The notes: generated by a model not told the origin, from the sequence alone. Shown: positions 52,211 through 63,924, counted from the stretch's first letter. The stretch: 64,000 nt of DNA from Chrysomallon squamiferum (GCA_012295275.1 CM022670.1:248001-312000), one strand, 5' to 3'. Numbers and translations are program-made.

Positions 52211-52310
52211 AGCCGTGCAATCTGCTCACCTATTGTAAAATAACCTCACTGTTGTATCCCAGCCGTGCAATCTGCTCACCTATTGTAAAATAACCTCACT
52301 GTTGTATCCC
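52211..52310. repeat. Exact 50-base tandem duplication
   Basis: The unit AGCCGTGCAATCTGCTCACC... (50 bases, 52211-52260) is repeated without any difference at 52261-52310, followed by a 4-base start of a third copy. The unit is not simple sequence. Identity this high among decayed repeats points to a very recent duplication, or to an assembly error. Confidence 0.97.
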
Positions 52311-52399
52311 AGCCACCACTGTCATGGTACATGTACTAGTTAACACAACACATTTTTATTTGAAATCATGGTACATGGGTTAATTCACATTACCAAAAT

Positions 52400-52462
52400 G
52401 ATTATTATTATTATTATTGTTATTATCATTATATTTATGATTATTATCATTATCACCACCAC

Positions 52463-52509
<47 letters not shown>

Positions 52510-52629
52510 GTTAATGTTATTATTATTTTTCATATTTATATAATTTATTTATGTCCCTAATTTGCTTTTGAATAAATTTGGTATTAAAATTGATATTATC
52601 CATGTTCATGATTATTTCTGTTCCAGTTA

Positions 52630-52672
<43 letters not shown>
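52400..52672 (+). repeat. Two ATT microsatellites with interrupted leader
   Basis: Pure ATT runs at 52464-52510 and 52629-52671. The sequence 52400-52463 holds interrupted ATT/ATC/ACC units. They lie just downstream of the 50-base duplication. Confidence 0.95.
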
Positions 52673-53159
52673 TTTTAGGTCATTTATTACATTTTAGGTA
52701 TGCCTGTATGAGAATCAGTTCACGATAATTTATCTTTTAAGATCTGTCTGAAATTTATTTTAGATAGTTGAATTACATTACTGCTAGTTACTGATAATGG
52801 ATTGCATAAATTCATTTTTAACTTATGTCAGATATTGTTAAGTCAGTTACATTACACATAATTACTTGTATCAAGTTACTCAAATCTGTTTTAAATTTAC
52901 TCATTACGTTAGTCATACTGGTATCAGCACGTGGTAAGTCCGTTTTGAGACTCCACATTTATCTAAAATTTATTTACATTAGTGAAATTAGAATATATTA
53001 CAAAAATCTATTTTTGTATTTTCCCCAGTGTTATTTTAATGCTGCAATATAAAGAGTATAGCTTTACTTTCACAGTAAACTGAAATCTGGTAGAAGAAAT
53101 GGAAGGATTTTTTTCTAACTCTCAGATGTACTCTATGGATGATAAAATTATTTTGTTGT

Positions 53160-53665
53160 ACTCATCAATTGGTCTTTTTTCTTTTACGCATGTTTGTTGT
53201 CTTTCCCTCTTTTTGTTTTTGTTCAAAGTCCCTTTCTTCTTTCTTTTTAAACTTTTTTCTGCCATATTTTCTTTAACTTTCCTTTTCCTTTCTTTGTTTT
53301 TCTACTCATCTTTTTCTTTCCTTTATTCCTTTTTTTATATATATATTATCTTTCTTCCCTGTTCTTTATTTTCACCCTTTTTCATCGTTTTTCTTATATC
53401 TTCCATTTTCTTTTCTTCCTTTTATCTTCCTACCTTCTGTCTTTTTCTTTATTTTTTTTTATTTTTCTTACCATTTTTTATATTCCATCTTTCCTTTATT
53501 ATTTCTTTTTTCTACATTATTTCTTTCTTACTTTCTTTTTCTCTCCTTTCTTTTCAGCTTCAACATTCACTAATCAAATAAGACACCAAATATAGCAGTA
53601 CTAATTCACTCTCTTTCACACAAGTCCGTTTTTTCCTCTTTTTCTTCTTTTTTAATTTCCTCTCT
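53160..53665 (+). repeat. Long polypyrimidine (T/C) tract
   Basis: For about 400 bases the + strand is overwhelmingly T and C (TTTC, TTTTC and CTTTCC units), interrupted by a short TATATATATA at 53336. Such a homopurine-homopyrimidine stretch can form triplex DNA. An open frame of 160 codons across it is Phe/Ser/Leu only and is not credible as a protein. Confidence 0.8.
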
Positions 53666-54009
53666 CTGTTTACTGTTATCATAAGACTGGTGACTTTCTC
53701 AGTGAACAAACACCAAGTTAATAGAAAATCTTGATGTGGAATATGAAATGATTAAACAAGGAAATCACTTCTAAAGACTACATGATATTCCAATAAGATG
53801 TGTATACAGCAATCACATCTGTACAAGATCTGCAAAAAGCAAAGGATGACATCATGATTAACGGTCATTACAAATATGGTTAAAGCTTGTTTGTCATGGT
53901 CTGTTTGGATGATCAGTTTTAAAGAGATTTAAAGTAGTGGTAACAGAATTTGTAATAACTACAGTTGTAAAAGTACTGATTTAATTTTTTTTATTTAACA
54001 ATTAGACTA

Positions 54010-54745
54010 AAAACAAGACTACTGTATGGCAACTACTATTATTTCTCTGACTGCTGCAGTTACAACTATTAACACAAAAACTGCACAAATTATTATTGAC
54101 ATTATTACTTTCTCTACTAGTGCTGCTTCTATTAGTACTATTATACTGCTATTACTATAACTACAACTACTACTATTGTTATCATTACTGATTTTACTAT
54201 TACTACAATTACTACTTTTACTACAGTAATTACAATAGCAAATACTACTACTCCCACTAGCACTACTTTTACTGCTGTTCTTGTTGTTAAGCTACCATGA
54301 CTATTTCAAATATAGCCATTATCTTGATTACTGCATTTGCAATTACTACAACTACTATAATATATATTGTAGTTCTACTACTTTAATAAATATTGTAGTT
54401 CTACTACTATAAATATTTCTACTAGATATATTAGTACTAATATTATTTCTGTTGCCACTGTTCCTACTGCTATCTTTAATCTATACCCTGTTGCTACTAC
54501 TGCTGCAACTGCCATCCTACTACTGTTACAACTACTGCTGCTGCTATTGCTACTATTGTTACTTCTGTTGCTACTGAGCTACTACTACTGCTGCTGCTAT
54601 TGCTACTATTGTTACTTCTGTTGCTACCGAGCTACTGCTACTGCTGCTGCTATTACTGCTGCTATCACTTCTACTCTACTACTACAACTATTACTATTAC
54701 TACACTACTACTGCTGCTGCTGCTGTTGCTACTTCTGTTGCTAGT
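54010..54745 (+). repeat. Trinucleotide repeat field (CTA/CTG/ATT) with an internal 53-base duplication
   Basis: Interrupted ACT, ATT, CTA and CTG triplets fill this region. Within it, the segment TATTGCTACTATTGTTACTT and flanks recurs at an offset of 53 bases (54545 and 54598), followed by a third partial copy. CTG runs (54535-54545, 54587-54598, 54708-54725) are short. Confidence 0.85.
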
Positions 54746-55052
54746 GGAAGATATCTTCTTTAATAAGAATTAATCTAAAGATCAGACTGTGAAGATGCAT
54801 GATTCTTTCAACTTTCCTATCCAGGTGTTACTTGTTTAAAAGACAGGTGATAATTGTTACCTGGGCAGGTTCCTATATCCCAGACAAGATTTAAAACAGT
54901 TGTACTTTCATCTTCTGGCACTGGCTGATGAAAAAGGAAATATTTACTTTGTAGGCATGATACAAAGCATTGTTCCAGGTGGTTCTTTTTCAGTAGTATC
55001 ATTATTAGTATTTTCTTTTTGTTTTTAATATCTTCAGTATACTTTTTTGTGA

Positions 55053-55150
55053 ACTTTCAGTAGAATTTTCTATTTGGACTTTTAGTACAATTTCTTATTT
55101 GGACTTACAGTAGAATTTTCAGGTTTGATCTTAATTTGAATTTTCTGTTT
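55053..55150. repeat. Four-copy minisatellite of 25-26 bases
   Basis: Units resembling ACTTTCAGTAGAATTTTCTA start near 55053, 55079, 55104 and 55129. The last is the most diverged. Confidence 0.75.
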
Positions 55151-55784
55151 AGTTTAATTATTTATTTCAATATCTTTATTGCAGTTTTCTCTTTAATGCC
55201 TTTGTTTTGTTACCTTTAGTTTCCCCAGCCAGTTTTCATTGGATAAAGTTAAATAAATATTTTAAAATCTTTTTGTTGAAACTTCAAGATTGTTATCTAA
55301 CTTGATGAAATTTCATTTCTGTCCAGTTACAAACATTAACCCCAAAAAACAAAAAACAAGAGGAAGAAACTATCTCTTGACTCTGAGACTCTGTCATTTT
55401 CTAGTCACTTTGATGTGACTTTTGAATGAAAAATCCATAAAGTTTAATTTTATTGCTGCAGCCATTTGCATTACTGCAATCAGAACTGCAAACTATTGAT
55501 CTTCAACAGGTCTGGGTTTTCTCAAGTAGTTTCTAAACACTTTTAAAAAGAGCTCTTCATCTCCATCCTGTCAGTAGTTACCTTCCATCTTGGCACTTTT
55601 ATAAGCCTGCCTGACATGCTGGATTGTCACAGGGTTAGAAATAGATGGATTTTCTGCCAGTCTCAGTTTTCTGCGATAATCAGCTGTCCTGTTGCAGGTC
55701 TGGATTCTGTTTCACTGAGAAACATTGGGATTAATGTCTTTGAAAAGGTTACAGTAATTTTGTTTTCATAGCTGAAGGTTCCTT

Positions 55785-55963
55785 CAAGGGAAGCAACCAT
55801 GGTATGTATGAAATACACTAATCTGATTGGACAAATTTAATAAATACAAAATCTCTTGTGGCCAGAGTGTCCACCAAGGGAAGCAACCCACACTGTGCAT
55901 CAAATATACTAATCTGATTGGATAAATTTGATAAACAGGAATCTTTTGTGGCTGTGATGTCCA
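55785..55963. repeat. Two-copy tandem repeat of about 89 bases
   Basis: Copy one (55785-55874) and copy two (55875-55963) both begin CAAGGGAAGCAACC and share ACTAATCTGATTGGA-AAATTT and CTTTTGTGGC-like segments, about 80% alike by eye. The minus strand is open across both copies, but only because of the duplication. Confidence 0.85.
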
Positions 55964-58051
55964 TGTGTCTGTTTTGATGTTCTTCAAAGTCTTTTGGTCT
56001 GGACAAGAATATCATCTTGACAAAGTGATAGATAAAAATTTGTTGTTAGTAAAGAAAGAGCTTCAGTAATTTGTTACAATTTTATTACCTTCTATGATAA
56101 CATTTTCTTGTCAAGAGTGTCCATAAATATACAAGTATTCAGTAATCAAATTCAAGAGTATTAAAATGATGTATCTTTGTTATTTTTCAAACAGCTTCAT
56201 AAACATTTCGTTTCTGTAGAAAAACTCATTGATAATGATTAAATCATCAGAAATTTCATTTGGAACAAGATACAAAAGTGGCAACAAAAAACCAAATAAT
56301 ATGAAATTTCCAAAGTTTTTATATCAACCAAGTAAAATTATAACAAAATTAATCATCTTTATTTCTGTTTTCAATTAGTTTCAGTAATATGTTATATTTT
56401 TTTCTACTTGGTATTTCAGCAAAATATTTTAATCTTTATATAAATATATATATATATATTTTTTTTTTTTTTTGCCAGCCACTTTAAAAACTATTTCATA
56501 CTAACTTGAGTAAAATGATATCATCCTTAAAATATCTTTCCCCAATTACTGAATGGAGATCTAGAAAATACTACTATCTTTAATACTTGTAGATGTCTGA
56601 GAATATCTCAAATGAGGGCTGATCCAATTTTGGGTCAGACACACTGATATGTTTTTTTTTTCATTAACCCATTAATTATCACATCAGTTTACTCTCTGCT
56701 GTATGAGAGGAGTCAGGAATAGTTTGCTGTGTGTAACTGGAATGGTATAAAAACAGAAATAAAACTGATTTGTTTTCATTGAGTTATTCTTTTGAAAAAA
56801 GAAACAGGACAATAAATAAATTCAGCAATTAATTAAGTAAATAAATTAAAAAAAACCACACCAACAGACCAAGGATATAAGATATATTATAGTTACTTTA
56901 GCTGGATTCTAATGTTAAAAGATGTTTACTTGTATATTATTTATTAATAATAATAATAATAATAATAAAATGACAAAAAAACAACAAAACAATACAAATG
57001 AAAACAAACTCAAAATGGTATTTCATCAAAAAAATAATAATAATAAAAATAAATAAATAAAAAATAAATTAAAATAAATAAACTAACAAAAACAATAACA
57101 GAAACAAAAACAACAACAAAGTTAGTAACAAACATAAGAATAATCTATTCTAGATAGCACCACAGTCCTACCTGGAAACAGTGTACAAAAATAATTTTAA
57201 AAAAAAGAAAAAAAGTAAAATAAAATAAAAATAACAAGCCCAAAACCTAGCTCAGTCAAGACTCAGTAATTAGTGCAAAGATGACAAAGCTCAGCTCTGC
57301 ATGTGGTGGTTAAATGGATGTCTTAATGGTGTCATGCAATGGCTGAATGTTAACTGTGTTCTAGGCTGCTGCTAGGACACAGCCAGTAGTATGAGCTTAA
57401 TTTGTGTGTCACTATGGAAACTAAAATAACGTCTACTTTACAACAAACTGTAATAACTGCTTTTAAATGTTATTGATTACATGGATATTGAGTATATCAA
57501 AGCTTTAAATGTTTTAGTTTTAGTTTCATTTTTAAATTTTCTGTGCTATGTTGTTTAAATTGTAAACCAGCTTTATTCATTGTTTGATGGTAGACTATTT
57601 TTACAGCAATATTATTAATTTTTTCCCCCAGTGTTTTGAAGAATATTTCTTCTTTGGGGTTTAGTTTGTTTATTAGTAGCTTTTTATAAAATATTAAAAA
57701 TGCATTGGAGTATTTGGAAAAATATATTTTCTTTTTGTTTGTAACAACTATTTATAAATTGTTTCAGTATTATTTACCTATTGCTCTAAAACAATTTTTT
57801 TTTTTTTTTTTTTTTGGCATAATTTTATACAATATCTTTAATCTTTTACTTTGTTTTAATTTAATTAATATTTAAAATGTTAAATGGAAAAAACCACTGC
57901 GTCATTTCAGATGAATTTCTTTATAGAATTGTCTATCTTGCCAAAACCTATAATAATTAACTACAAATTCCAGCTCTATTTTTTTTTTCTTTTTATCTCT
58001 GTTGTCAAGTAGATTTTGAATAAATTATATTATTTTTTAAGGAAATGATGC

Positions 58052-58080
58052 AAAAAAAAAAAAAAAATTTTTTTTTTTTT
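58052..58080. repeat. A16-T13 palindrome
   Basis: Sixteen A are followed directly by thirteen T, a perfect homopolymer inverted repeat about 600 bases upstream of exon 2. It would be prone to slippage or cruciform extrusion and may be unreliable in an assembly. Confidence 0.95.
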
Positions 58081-58678
58081 ATAATTACTCTTTTATGATC
58101 ATATTTAGTACATTCCATATTTAAAACTTAAAATGTTACATAAATATACATACTATCTTGAATGAATGAAATACATTATGCAAAAGATAAAACAATTTTT
58201 TTTAATTACTTCCATTAGCTACAACAGTGCAATATAAGCAATTGACAATTCAACACTGCAAAGTATTGCAAAGAATAGATGTCAGTATTCAGTATTATTC
58301 CCAATAATGATTTACCTCCCATTCAGTAAAATTAGAAATATTATATTTTTCTGTTGTAACACAGTTACAAACTTTTATAAATCTTTTCAAACAGATTATT
58401 ACTTTATATAAACATAAACCATCTGAATTATGCCCCCTTAATTTGAATCACTGGAGTACTATGACTTTTATTCTGAACACTTTTCAGCTATTGTGCCTTA
58501 TTTTTGGGAATTACCTCATTTATCAATGCAGAAACACTCTACCCTCTTCTGATGGCTGTGAAGAGTCTATTTGTGATAAATAAATATTTAAAATGTTGCA
58601 CACACTGCACACGCACACTATTAACTATGTTCAACATCTTGATGATGGGGCTGTGACCTTTTGTTGCTTTAATCTCAG

Positions 58679-58933
58679 GTCTGACACCTAATGAACATGC
58701 AGTCTCACCTTTGACACACACGCCCAGCAACCATGCACGTGCGTATAGTTACATGAGTGGCTCAGACGAGGAAACGGAGCACACCCCCATCTCCCTCCGT
58801 CTCAGTCAGCCAGGATCCATTTATGCTCAGCCACCCGACGTTTTAATGTCTGAAAGTAGCAGACACAAGTGTGCACACACATCAGAGTCTGAGGAAGACA
58901 ATCGCTATCCACTGAGACAAATGAGTCAATCAG
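58679..58933 (+). CDS. Second coding exon of the teneurin-like protein (cytoplasmic N-terminal domain, partial gene)
   Basis: The exon is 255 bases, symmetric phase 1-1, with acceptor AATCTCAG|GT and donor CAG|GTAACA. It supplies residues 63-147 plus one base. The peptide begins LTPNEHAVSPLTHTPSNH, then AYSYMSGSDEETEH (84-97), a proline/serine-rich stretch (99-120), and TSESEED (130-136). It is hydrophilic and serine-rich, with acidic clusters of casein-kinase-2 type and no membrane segment. In vertebrate teneurins a YSMGAGSD/YQLEMGSD-like acidic motif follows the first SSSD cluster and precedes a serine-rich stretch with a TDTEHE-like motif. The order here (YSYMSGSDEE, then SES and SESEED) is comparable. 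The likeness is from family knowledge and by eye, not from a search. An additional in-frame extension beyond the donor is described separately. The rest of the protein would lie past the window edge. Confidence 0.75.
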
Positions 58934-59088
58934 GTAACAGAAACAAAACAATCAATCATCACCATTGTCATCATCATTATGTTTTGCACCATCATTCAGA
59001 ATCACCGTCATTTTGTTCAAAGAAATCGATGGATGAAATAGGTGACATTCATAAATCATCATTGTTGCATCATCATGATCATCATCAG

Positions 59089-59121
<33 letters not shown>

Positions 59122-59166
59122 TATCATCAGAATCAGTCATTCATATCTGTAGAATCATTAATGTAA
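58934..59166 (+). other. In-frame extension past the exon-2 donor: possible retained-intron, histidine-rich tail
   Basis: If the donor at 58934 is not used, the frame stays open for 76 more codons and ends at TAA (59164-59166). The extension is rich in histidine (blocks near 58956-59000 and 59065-59130), the longest being eleven consecutive His codons from a pure CAT run at 59089-59121. It would give a protein of about 224 residues without a membrane segment. A frame kept open by a stop-free CAT/ATC microsatellite is expected by chance, and the donor CAG|GTAACA is good, so the simplest reading is intron. An isoform with a cytosolic poly-His tail is the alternative. Confidence 0.3.
59065..59135 (+). 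repeat. CAT/ATC microsatellite
   Basis: A pure CAT run of 33 bases (59089-59121) lies within an interrupted CAT/ATC tract. It encodes the His run of the in-frame extension of exon 2. Confidence 0.95.
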
Positions 59167-60288
59167 AAATTATTAGGATTACTCTTTAGAAATTGGTACA
59201 CTTGATATTATATAATGCAAACTTTATTTAAATGGTTTAAAGTATTTTATGTTTGAATCACTGTTGATTTGAAATTTTGTTAATAGTGTGTACAAATTGT
59301 TTTCAAAATAGATAGGCTCTATCCATATCTAAATAACAGAAACAAATAAAAATCTCATAGGAAAATATTGTCATATGAATCTTTAAATATGAAAGTTATC
59401 TGAATTCAGAAGCACTATGAATTTGATTTCAGAATCCTGGAATTCAATTTTGGATTTTTCTTAAAAGTTTAGATTATATTATATTAGATACATTGCCCCC
59501 CACCATAATTTGCTTAGTTTATTCTGGGGGTTTTTTCTACTGATTATTACAATAATTCTTTATTGCATGATTTCAGATATTTAAATTAGAAGTTCTGCAT
59601 AAGCTTCTCTTTAGCTCATTGCATACTCATTATTTCTTGTGTATGACATTTTTCATAAAGGGTACAAAATTGCTTAGAATAATTGATGCTAAATGCTTTT
59701 GGCTATTTTTGATTTTTTAAAGACTTTCAGCTTCTACAGTAATTTATATATTTCAAGATTATTAGATGTGACATCAACATATAAAAAAGTTAAACGCATT
59801 ATCACAATGACCGTATATTTTTAAAAAATGAAGAAAAGAATAAATAAAATTTAAAAAATGATTAATACCAAAAAGCTTTGTTTGACACTAAATAATTAAT
59901 CTAAAATGTTTCTAATGTAATATGACCAAGTAACTTTTATTGTTTTAAAGATTATAATTTATATTTTCTGAATTAGTAAACATCCAAAACTATTTATTAA
60001 AACCCCCACAAAACTTCATGTACCTTTCATGAAACTGAATCACATTTTATGTGTTGATGTAATTTTAAAATGCTTTCATTTTTTGAAACATCAATTTGTT
60101 TTGTGTTGTGTTTGTCATTTGTCTGTGTTATTGTTGGCTGTGTTTTATGAACTTTGTGTTTTATTGTTTTTTATGTATATGTCCATTGTTCTTATGTGTT
60201 GTTTGGAGAATGTGATTTTCTTACAGTCTTTTCAATATTAGTTTTTTTTACAAACTTGTTTTTTCTTTTAAATCATTTTGTAATTATT

Positions 60289-60359
<71 letters not shown>

Positions 60360-61451
60360 AGAGCTACTTATAAAATGGTAAAAAGAAAATGTTAATAACA
60401 TAAAATTAATAAGATCCTTAAAATATGTACTTAAATATTTAAATTTATTTTGAAGATAATGAAAACCCAACACTTTTATTATTTTGTATTTTATAATTTA
60501 TAATAAAAAGAATTAGAACAAATTCCTATTTTATGCTATTTTCTATTTTCTGTTATGTAAGCCCATAAAAGCACAAAAGAAGAAAAATCTTTCAACAACT
60601 GTTAATTCCTTCTACAAAACAATTATCAGATATTTTTATTGTTTCCTATAAATCTGCCATGAAAGAGAATCTGCATTTTAGTCCCATTTTTTTTTTTTTT
60701 TATGGTTTCAAATTTAAAATGAAAATTATGTTTTTTTTATTTTCACTTGAAACCATTTTGAAAGCATTTTTGTTAAACAAAACAGTTATAGCATTAGTTC
60801 TGAGTGTCAGCCATTTTTAACATTTAAACTATTGGATCTTGGAATTAAAATAAAAAATAAAATTTCTGACAGAAAAAATAACTTTTATCAGGTAAACTTG
60901 ACTTCTGATAAAATAGTAATTTAACATTAATATCAGCCTACAAATAGACATTGCACTATTTTGTTTGACATATAATATAGGCCTATATACCAGTATTGTA
61001 TTTATTTCCTGTTCTTATAATATTTAAAGAAAATGATCTTAAAAAATATGATATTGTATTTAATTTGCTATACTAGTGGAGAAACTGATTTTCATTAGGA
61101 GGAGACAGGTAGTGGTGGACATTGGTAGGAGTGGACCTCTGTAAGACTGGTAGCGTTTTCTAAGAAAGATCTGAAGTAGATCTCTGCATGTTGCTTTGTG
61201 TTTGAATTGTTTTATGATACAAAGATCAGTGTATGGTTTGTTTTTGTAAGATGTCTTATAAAAGATTTCTTGCTGATGTGTAAGAATAGTCACTGCTGTA
61301 GCAGAGAATTTAAAAACTACAAATAAATAAATAAAAATCTGATGTAATAGTGGCAGTGACACTTCTCTATTACTCAAAAAAAAAAAAAATAATAATAATA
61401 AAAATAAAATAAATTAATAAAAAATTAATAAAAATAATTTAACAAAAATAA
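59167..61451 (+). other. Intronic AT-rich DNA after exon 2
   Basis: This stretch is presumed to be the next intron. It holds a 65-base CA run (60292-60356), poly-T near 60686-60700, and otherwise featureless AT-rich sequence. No exon-like block is visible. Confidence 0.4.
60292..60356 (+). repeat. CA microsatellite, about 32 units
   Basis: Pure AC run of 65 bases followed by a short GA run, in the presumed intron after exon 2. Longest dinucleotide array of the window. Confidence 0.98.
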
Positions 61452-61643
61452 AAACTTGTGTAGTTCAATTTAAAATACAAGTTCACTTTGGCATAGAAAC
61501 TGTTCAGATGAGAAAAGACTGACAAACTTAAACAGACTGATAACTGTTGTGTTTACAGACTCTTTAAGTTTGTCAGCCTTTTCTCATCTGAATTGTTTCT
61601 ATACCAAAGTGAAATTGTATTTTAAATTGAACTACATAAGTTT
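61452..61643. repeat. Near-perfect inverted repeat (86-base arms, 20-base loop)
   Basis: The left arm (61452-61537) and the right arm (61558-61643) are reverse complements with 8 mismatches counted by eye, about 91%. They are separated by a 20-base loop (61538-61557). Outer ends read AAACTT and AAGTTT. No target-site duplication is obvious. It lies in the presumed intron after exon 2, so the pre-mRNA would form a long hairpin. It may be a miniature inverted-repeat (MITE) or foldback element, or a hairpin-RNA source. It is longer than a usual animal pre-miRNA. Confidence 0.9.
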
Positions 61644-63924
61644 CATGACAAATAGATAAGTAGTTCAGTTTTTGTATTTTATACAAATAAACAGTAGTCT
61701 AGAATACTGACTAAATGAGTTTCTTCTTTGTATCATAAAAAACAACAAACAAACAAACAAACAAACAAATAAAAAAATGCAAAAACACACAGAAGATACA
61801 ATAACCTATTATCAAATTTTCTTAGTTGTCACTGAACAGAAATTTCATTTTTTTTCTTCTGTTGATTCATACTGAGTGGTAATGTTGACAGCATCTGGAG
61901 TAAAAGTTAAAGAGAACAATTTTAACTTGTTTACAACAGACAGACCAGCAAGATAATTAATTTTTAAAATTCACCAAATTCTGAAAAACCAGGATCTGGT
62001 TTGTCATTGTGGGTGTAGATCTGTCAGCAACACAGTTAATTCATGACCTGGGATTACTCACATTTCTTTTCTTTCACATTTTTATACTTCTTTTTGAAAA
62101 CCATATCTTTCCCCTCCTCATCATTTTCTTTTGTTTTCAAAGTTAGGAGTGGTTTCTGGTAGTATATTTCACAATAAAAATCTGGTTTTTAAAACAGTTT
62201 TCTAATTTTATTATGTATCTAATTTGTTTGCTTTTGTCCCTTTTTTATAATTAATTTTTTTTTTATACTTTTCTTTTTAGGTTTTAAATTTTGTGTGAGG
62301 TCATTAGTAACAGACTTCTCCAGCAATATTTGGTTTTCTAATTTTTATTATTATTATATTTTTTTTAGGAAATTTTTCATTTTTTAAAAACTATTTTCTC
62401 ATCTCTCTCTTTTTTTTTTTTTTTCTTCTAAATTCTTAAAAAAAAATGTTGAAAAAAAACCTTTTCCTTCTTAGTCACATTCAGTCCCAAGTGTTTTTGA
62501 AATTAGAAAAAAATGAAGAAAGATACTTTGCAGCTGTGCATTTGAAACATGTGACATGCACATGCGTGATGTAAAGTGGGTAGAAGATGATGCACTGCAG
62601 AATGCATGCACATCCTGCCTTGTCATAGAAAATCAAATACAACGTGAGACAAAACTTTCAGTTGGTTGTCTCTTCTCTCACTGAATGAAATTAGACTTCC
62701 ACGTTTATTTAATATCAGTAGTTTTTTAAAGATGTTTTTCTTTAATTTAAAAAAAAAAATCTTTTTTCTTCAAATTTTATTTTTTTTATTTTATAATATA
62801 TTTTTTTTAAATAATTAAATATTTAAATTTATTTTTACATTTTTTGCAATTATTTTTGTTTTTTAAATTTGAAACAATTTAGCTTTTCCTTTTTTAAAAT
62901 TTTTGTTTTGTTATTTTTTTCCTTGAAGTTTAAAACTTTGTAATTTTTGTTTTTTAGTGTTAAAATATTTTGCTATCTGTTTTGCCAATCCATTTTACAA
63001 AGTTCAGTTTGTTTTTCTTTATTAGGAAAATAGTCACTCTCTGTGCCTCCCTAAAATCTAACCTTAACACCCCAACATTATCCTAGATCAGTTTGTACTT
63101 TGTTCATTCCTCAGGGAACATTCAGATATTGATTTGTTTCCCAATCCAAACTGATTTTTGATGTTTCCTGAATTAATGATACACTTTGTTAGCAGTAACT
63201 CTTGATAAATCTGGCTTCAGAACTTAGTTGAATAAATTATCAGAAATAAAATTCTTGAACTCTTAGGTGAAAAATTGTAAGTAAATTAACTGCAAAAGTG
63301 AAATTTATTATAAGAAAGTTAATTTGTTTCCCAAATGAGAGATGTAGGATGATATTTGTAGATGTTTGAGATGATTTCTTAAACTTATGAAGATAATTAA
63401 AGATTATTGATCCACTGTGAGTACTATGTGTAAGAGTGGGTATTTGAAAAATGTATTGACCAGTTATTATGTTCAGTCCAGAAACAGACAAATTATAAAT
63501 GAAACAGATTTACAAATATCTGATCTTTAATTACACTCCCATTAATATAATTATTAAAATGAAGATGTTAATATGTTAAAGAAGGCATTTTGTAATAATA
63601 TCAGAATATTTGAGAAATACTTTACTAGTGTAACTATAATCAATGTAAACATTAAATTCATCATTAGCTGCTATCACAGATGTAGCTTCTGTAACAAAGT
63701 TCAAACGAAACAGTAACTATTTAACTGAATAAAACTTAGGTAACAATTAGCCTGGTATCTTGGACATATCTTAAACCAACCAGTTGGTAGCCATTTGACT
63801 TAACTGCAGTGTTCATTCTAATTAATTTTCTTATCTTTATTTTTATTGTAATGTTCACACTGGCAGTGATTTTGTTTTGAATCTCTTTGATCATTTTTAT
63901 TTTACTGTTATGTTCACACAACAG
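61644..63924 (+). other. Intronic AT-rich DNA with poly-T/poly-A tracts
   Basis: Contents are a short CAAA repeat (61741-61767), many T-rich runs between 62080 and 63000, and a slightly less AT-rich block at 62500-62700. Nothing resembling a coding exon is seen before the weak candidate at 63925. Confidence 0.4.

Larger units (their letters stand above)
50129..58678 (+). other. Intron 1 of the coding region (8550 bases)
   Basis: The intron starts GTTAGT and ends TTTGTTGCTTTAATCTCAG. Joining its flanks gives G|GT, a glycine codon, with the frame open on both sides. It contains an AT-rich start (50400-50990), a less AT-rich block (50990-51490), an exact 50-base tandem duplication (52211-52310), ATT microsatellites, a 0.5 kb polypyrimidine tract, a trinucleotide-repeat field, two minisatellites near 55.1 and 55.8 kb, and mostly unremarkable AT-rich DNA from 56.0 to 58.5 kb. 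I see no other convincing exon inside. A long intron early in the coding region is usual for teneurin genes, whose introns near the 5' end are very large in many animals. Confidence 0.65.

Noticed and set aside
53099-53581. 160-codon open frame rich in Phe, Ser and Leu, resembling membrane segments
   Set aside because: It is produced by the polypyrimidine tract, where stop codons cannot occur; not a membrane protein.
54547-54744. Leu/Cys-rich frame in the CTG/CTA field
   Set aside because: Triplet repeat, not a protein.
58952-59140. Minus-strand Asp-rich frame opposite exon 2
   Set aside because: It is the complement of the CAT/ATC repeat, so the poly-Asp is a microsatellite effect.
61452-61643. 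Canonical microRNA precursor
   Set aside because: Arms of 86 bases with few bulges are much longer than usual animal pre-miRNAs; better described as a foldback or MITE-like hairpin.
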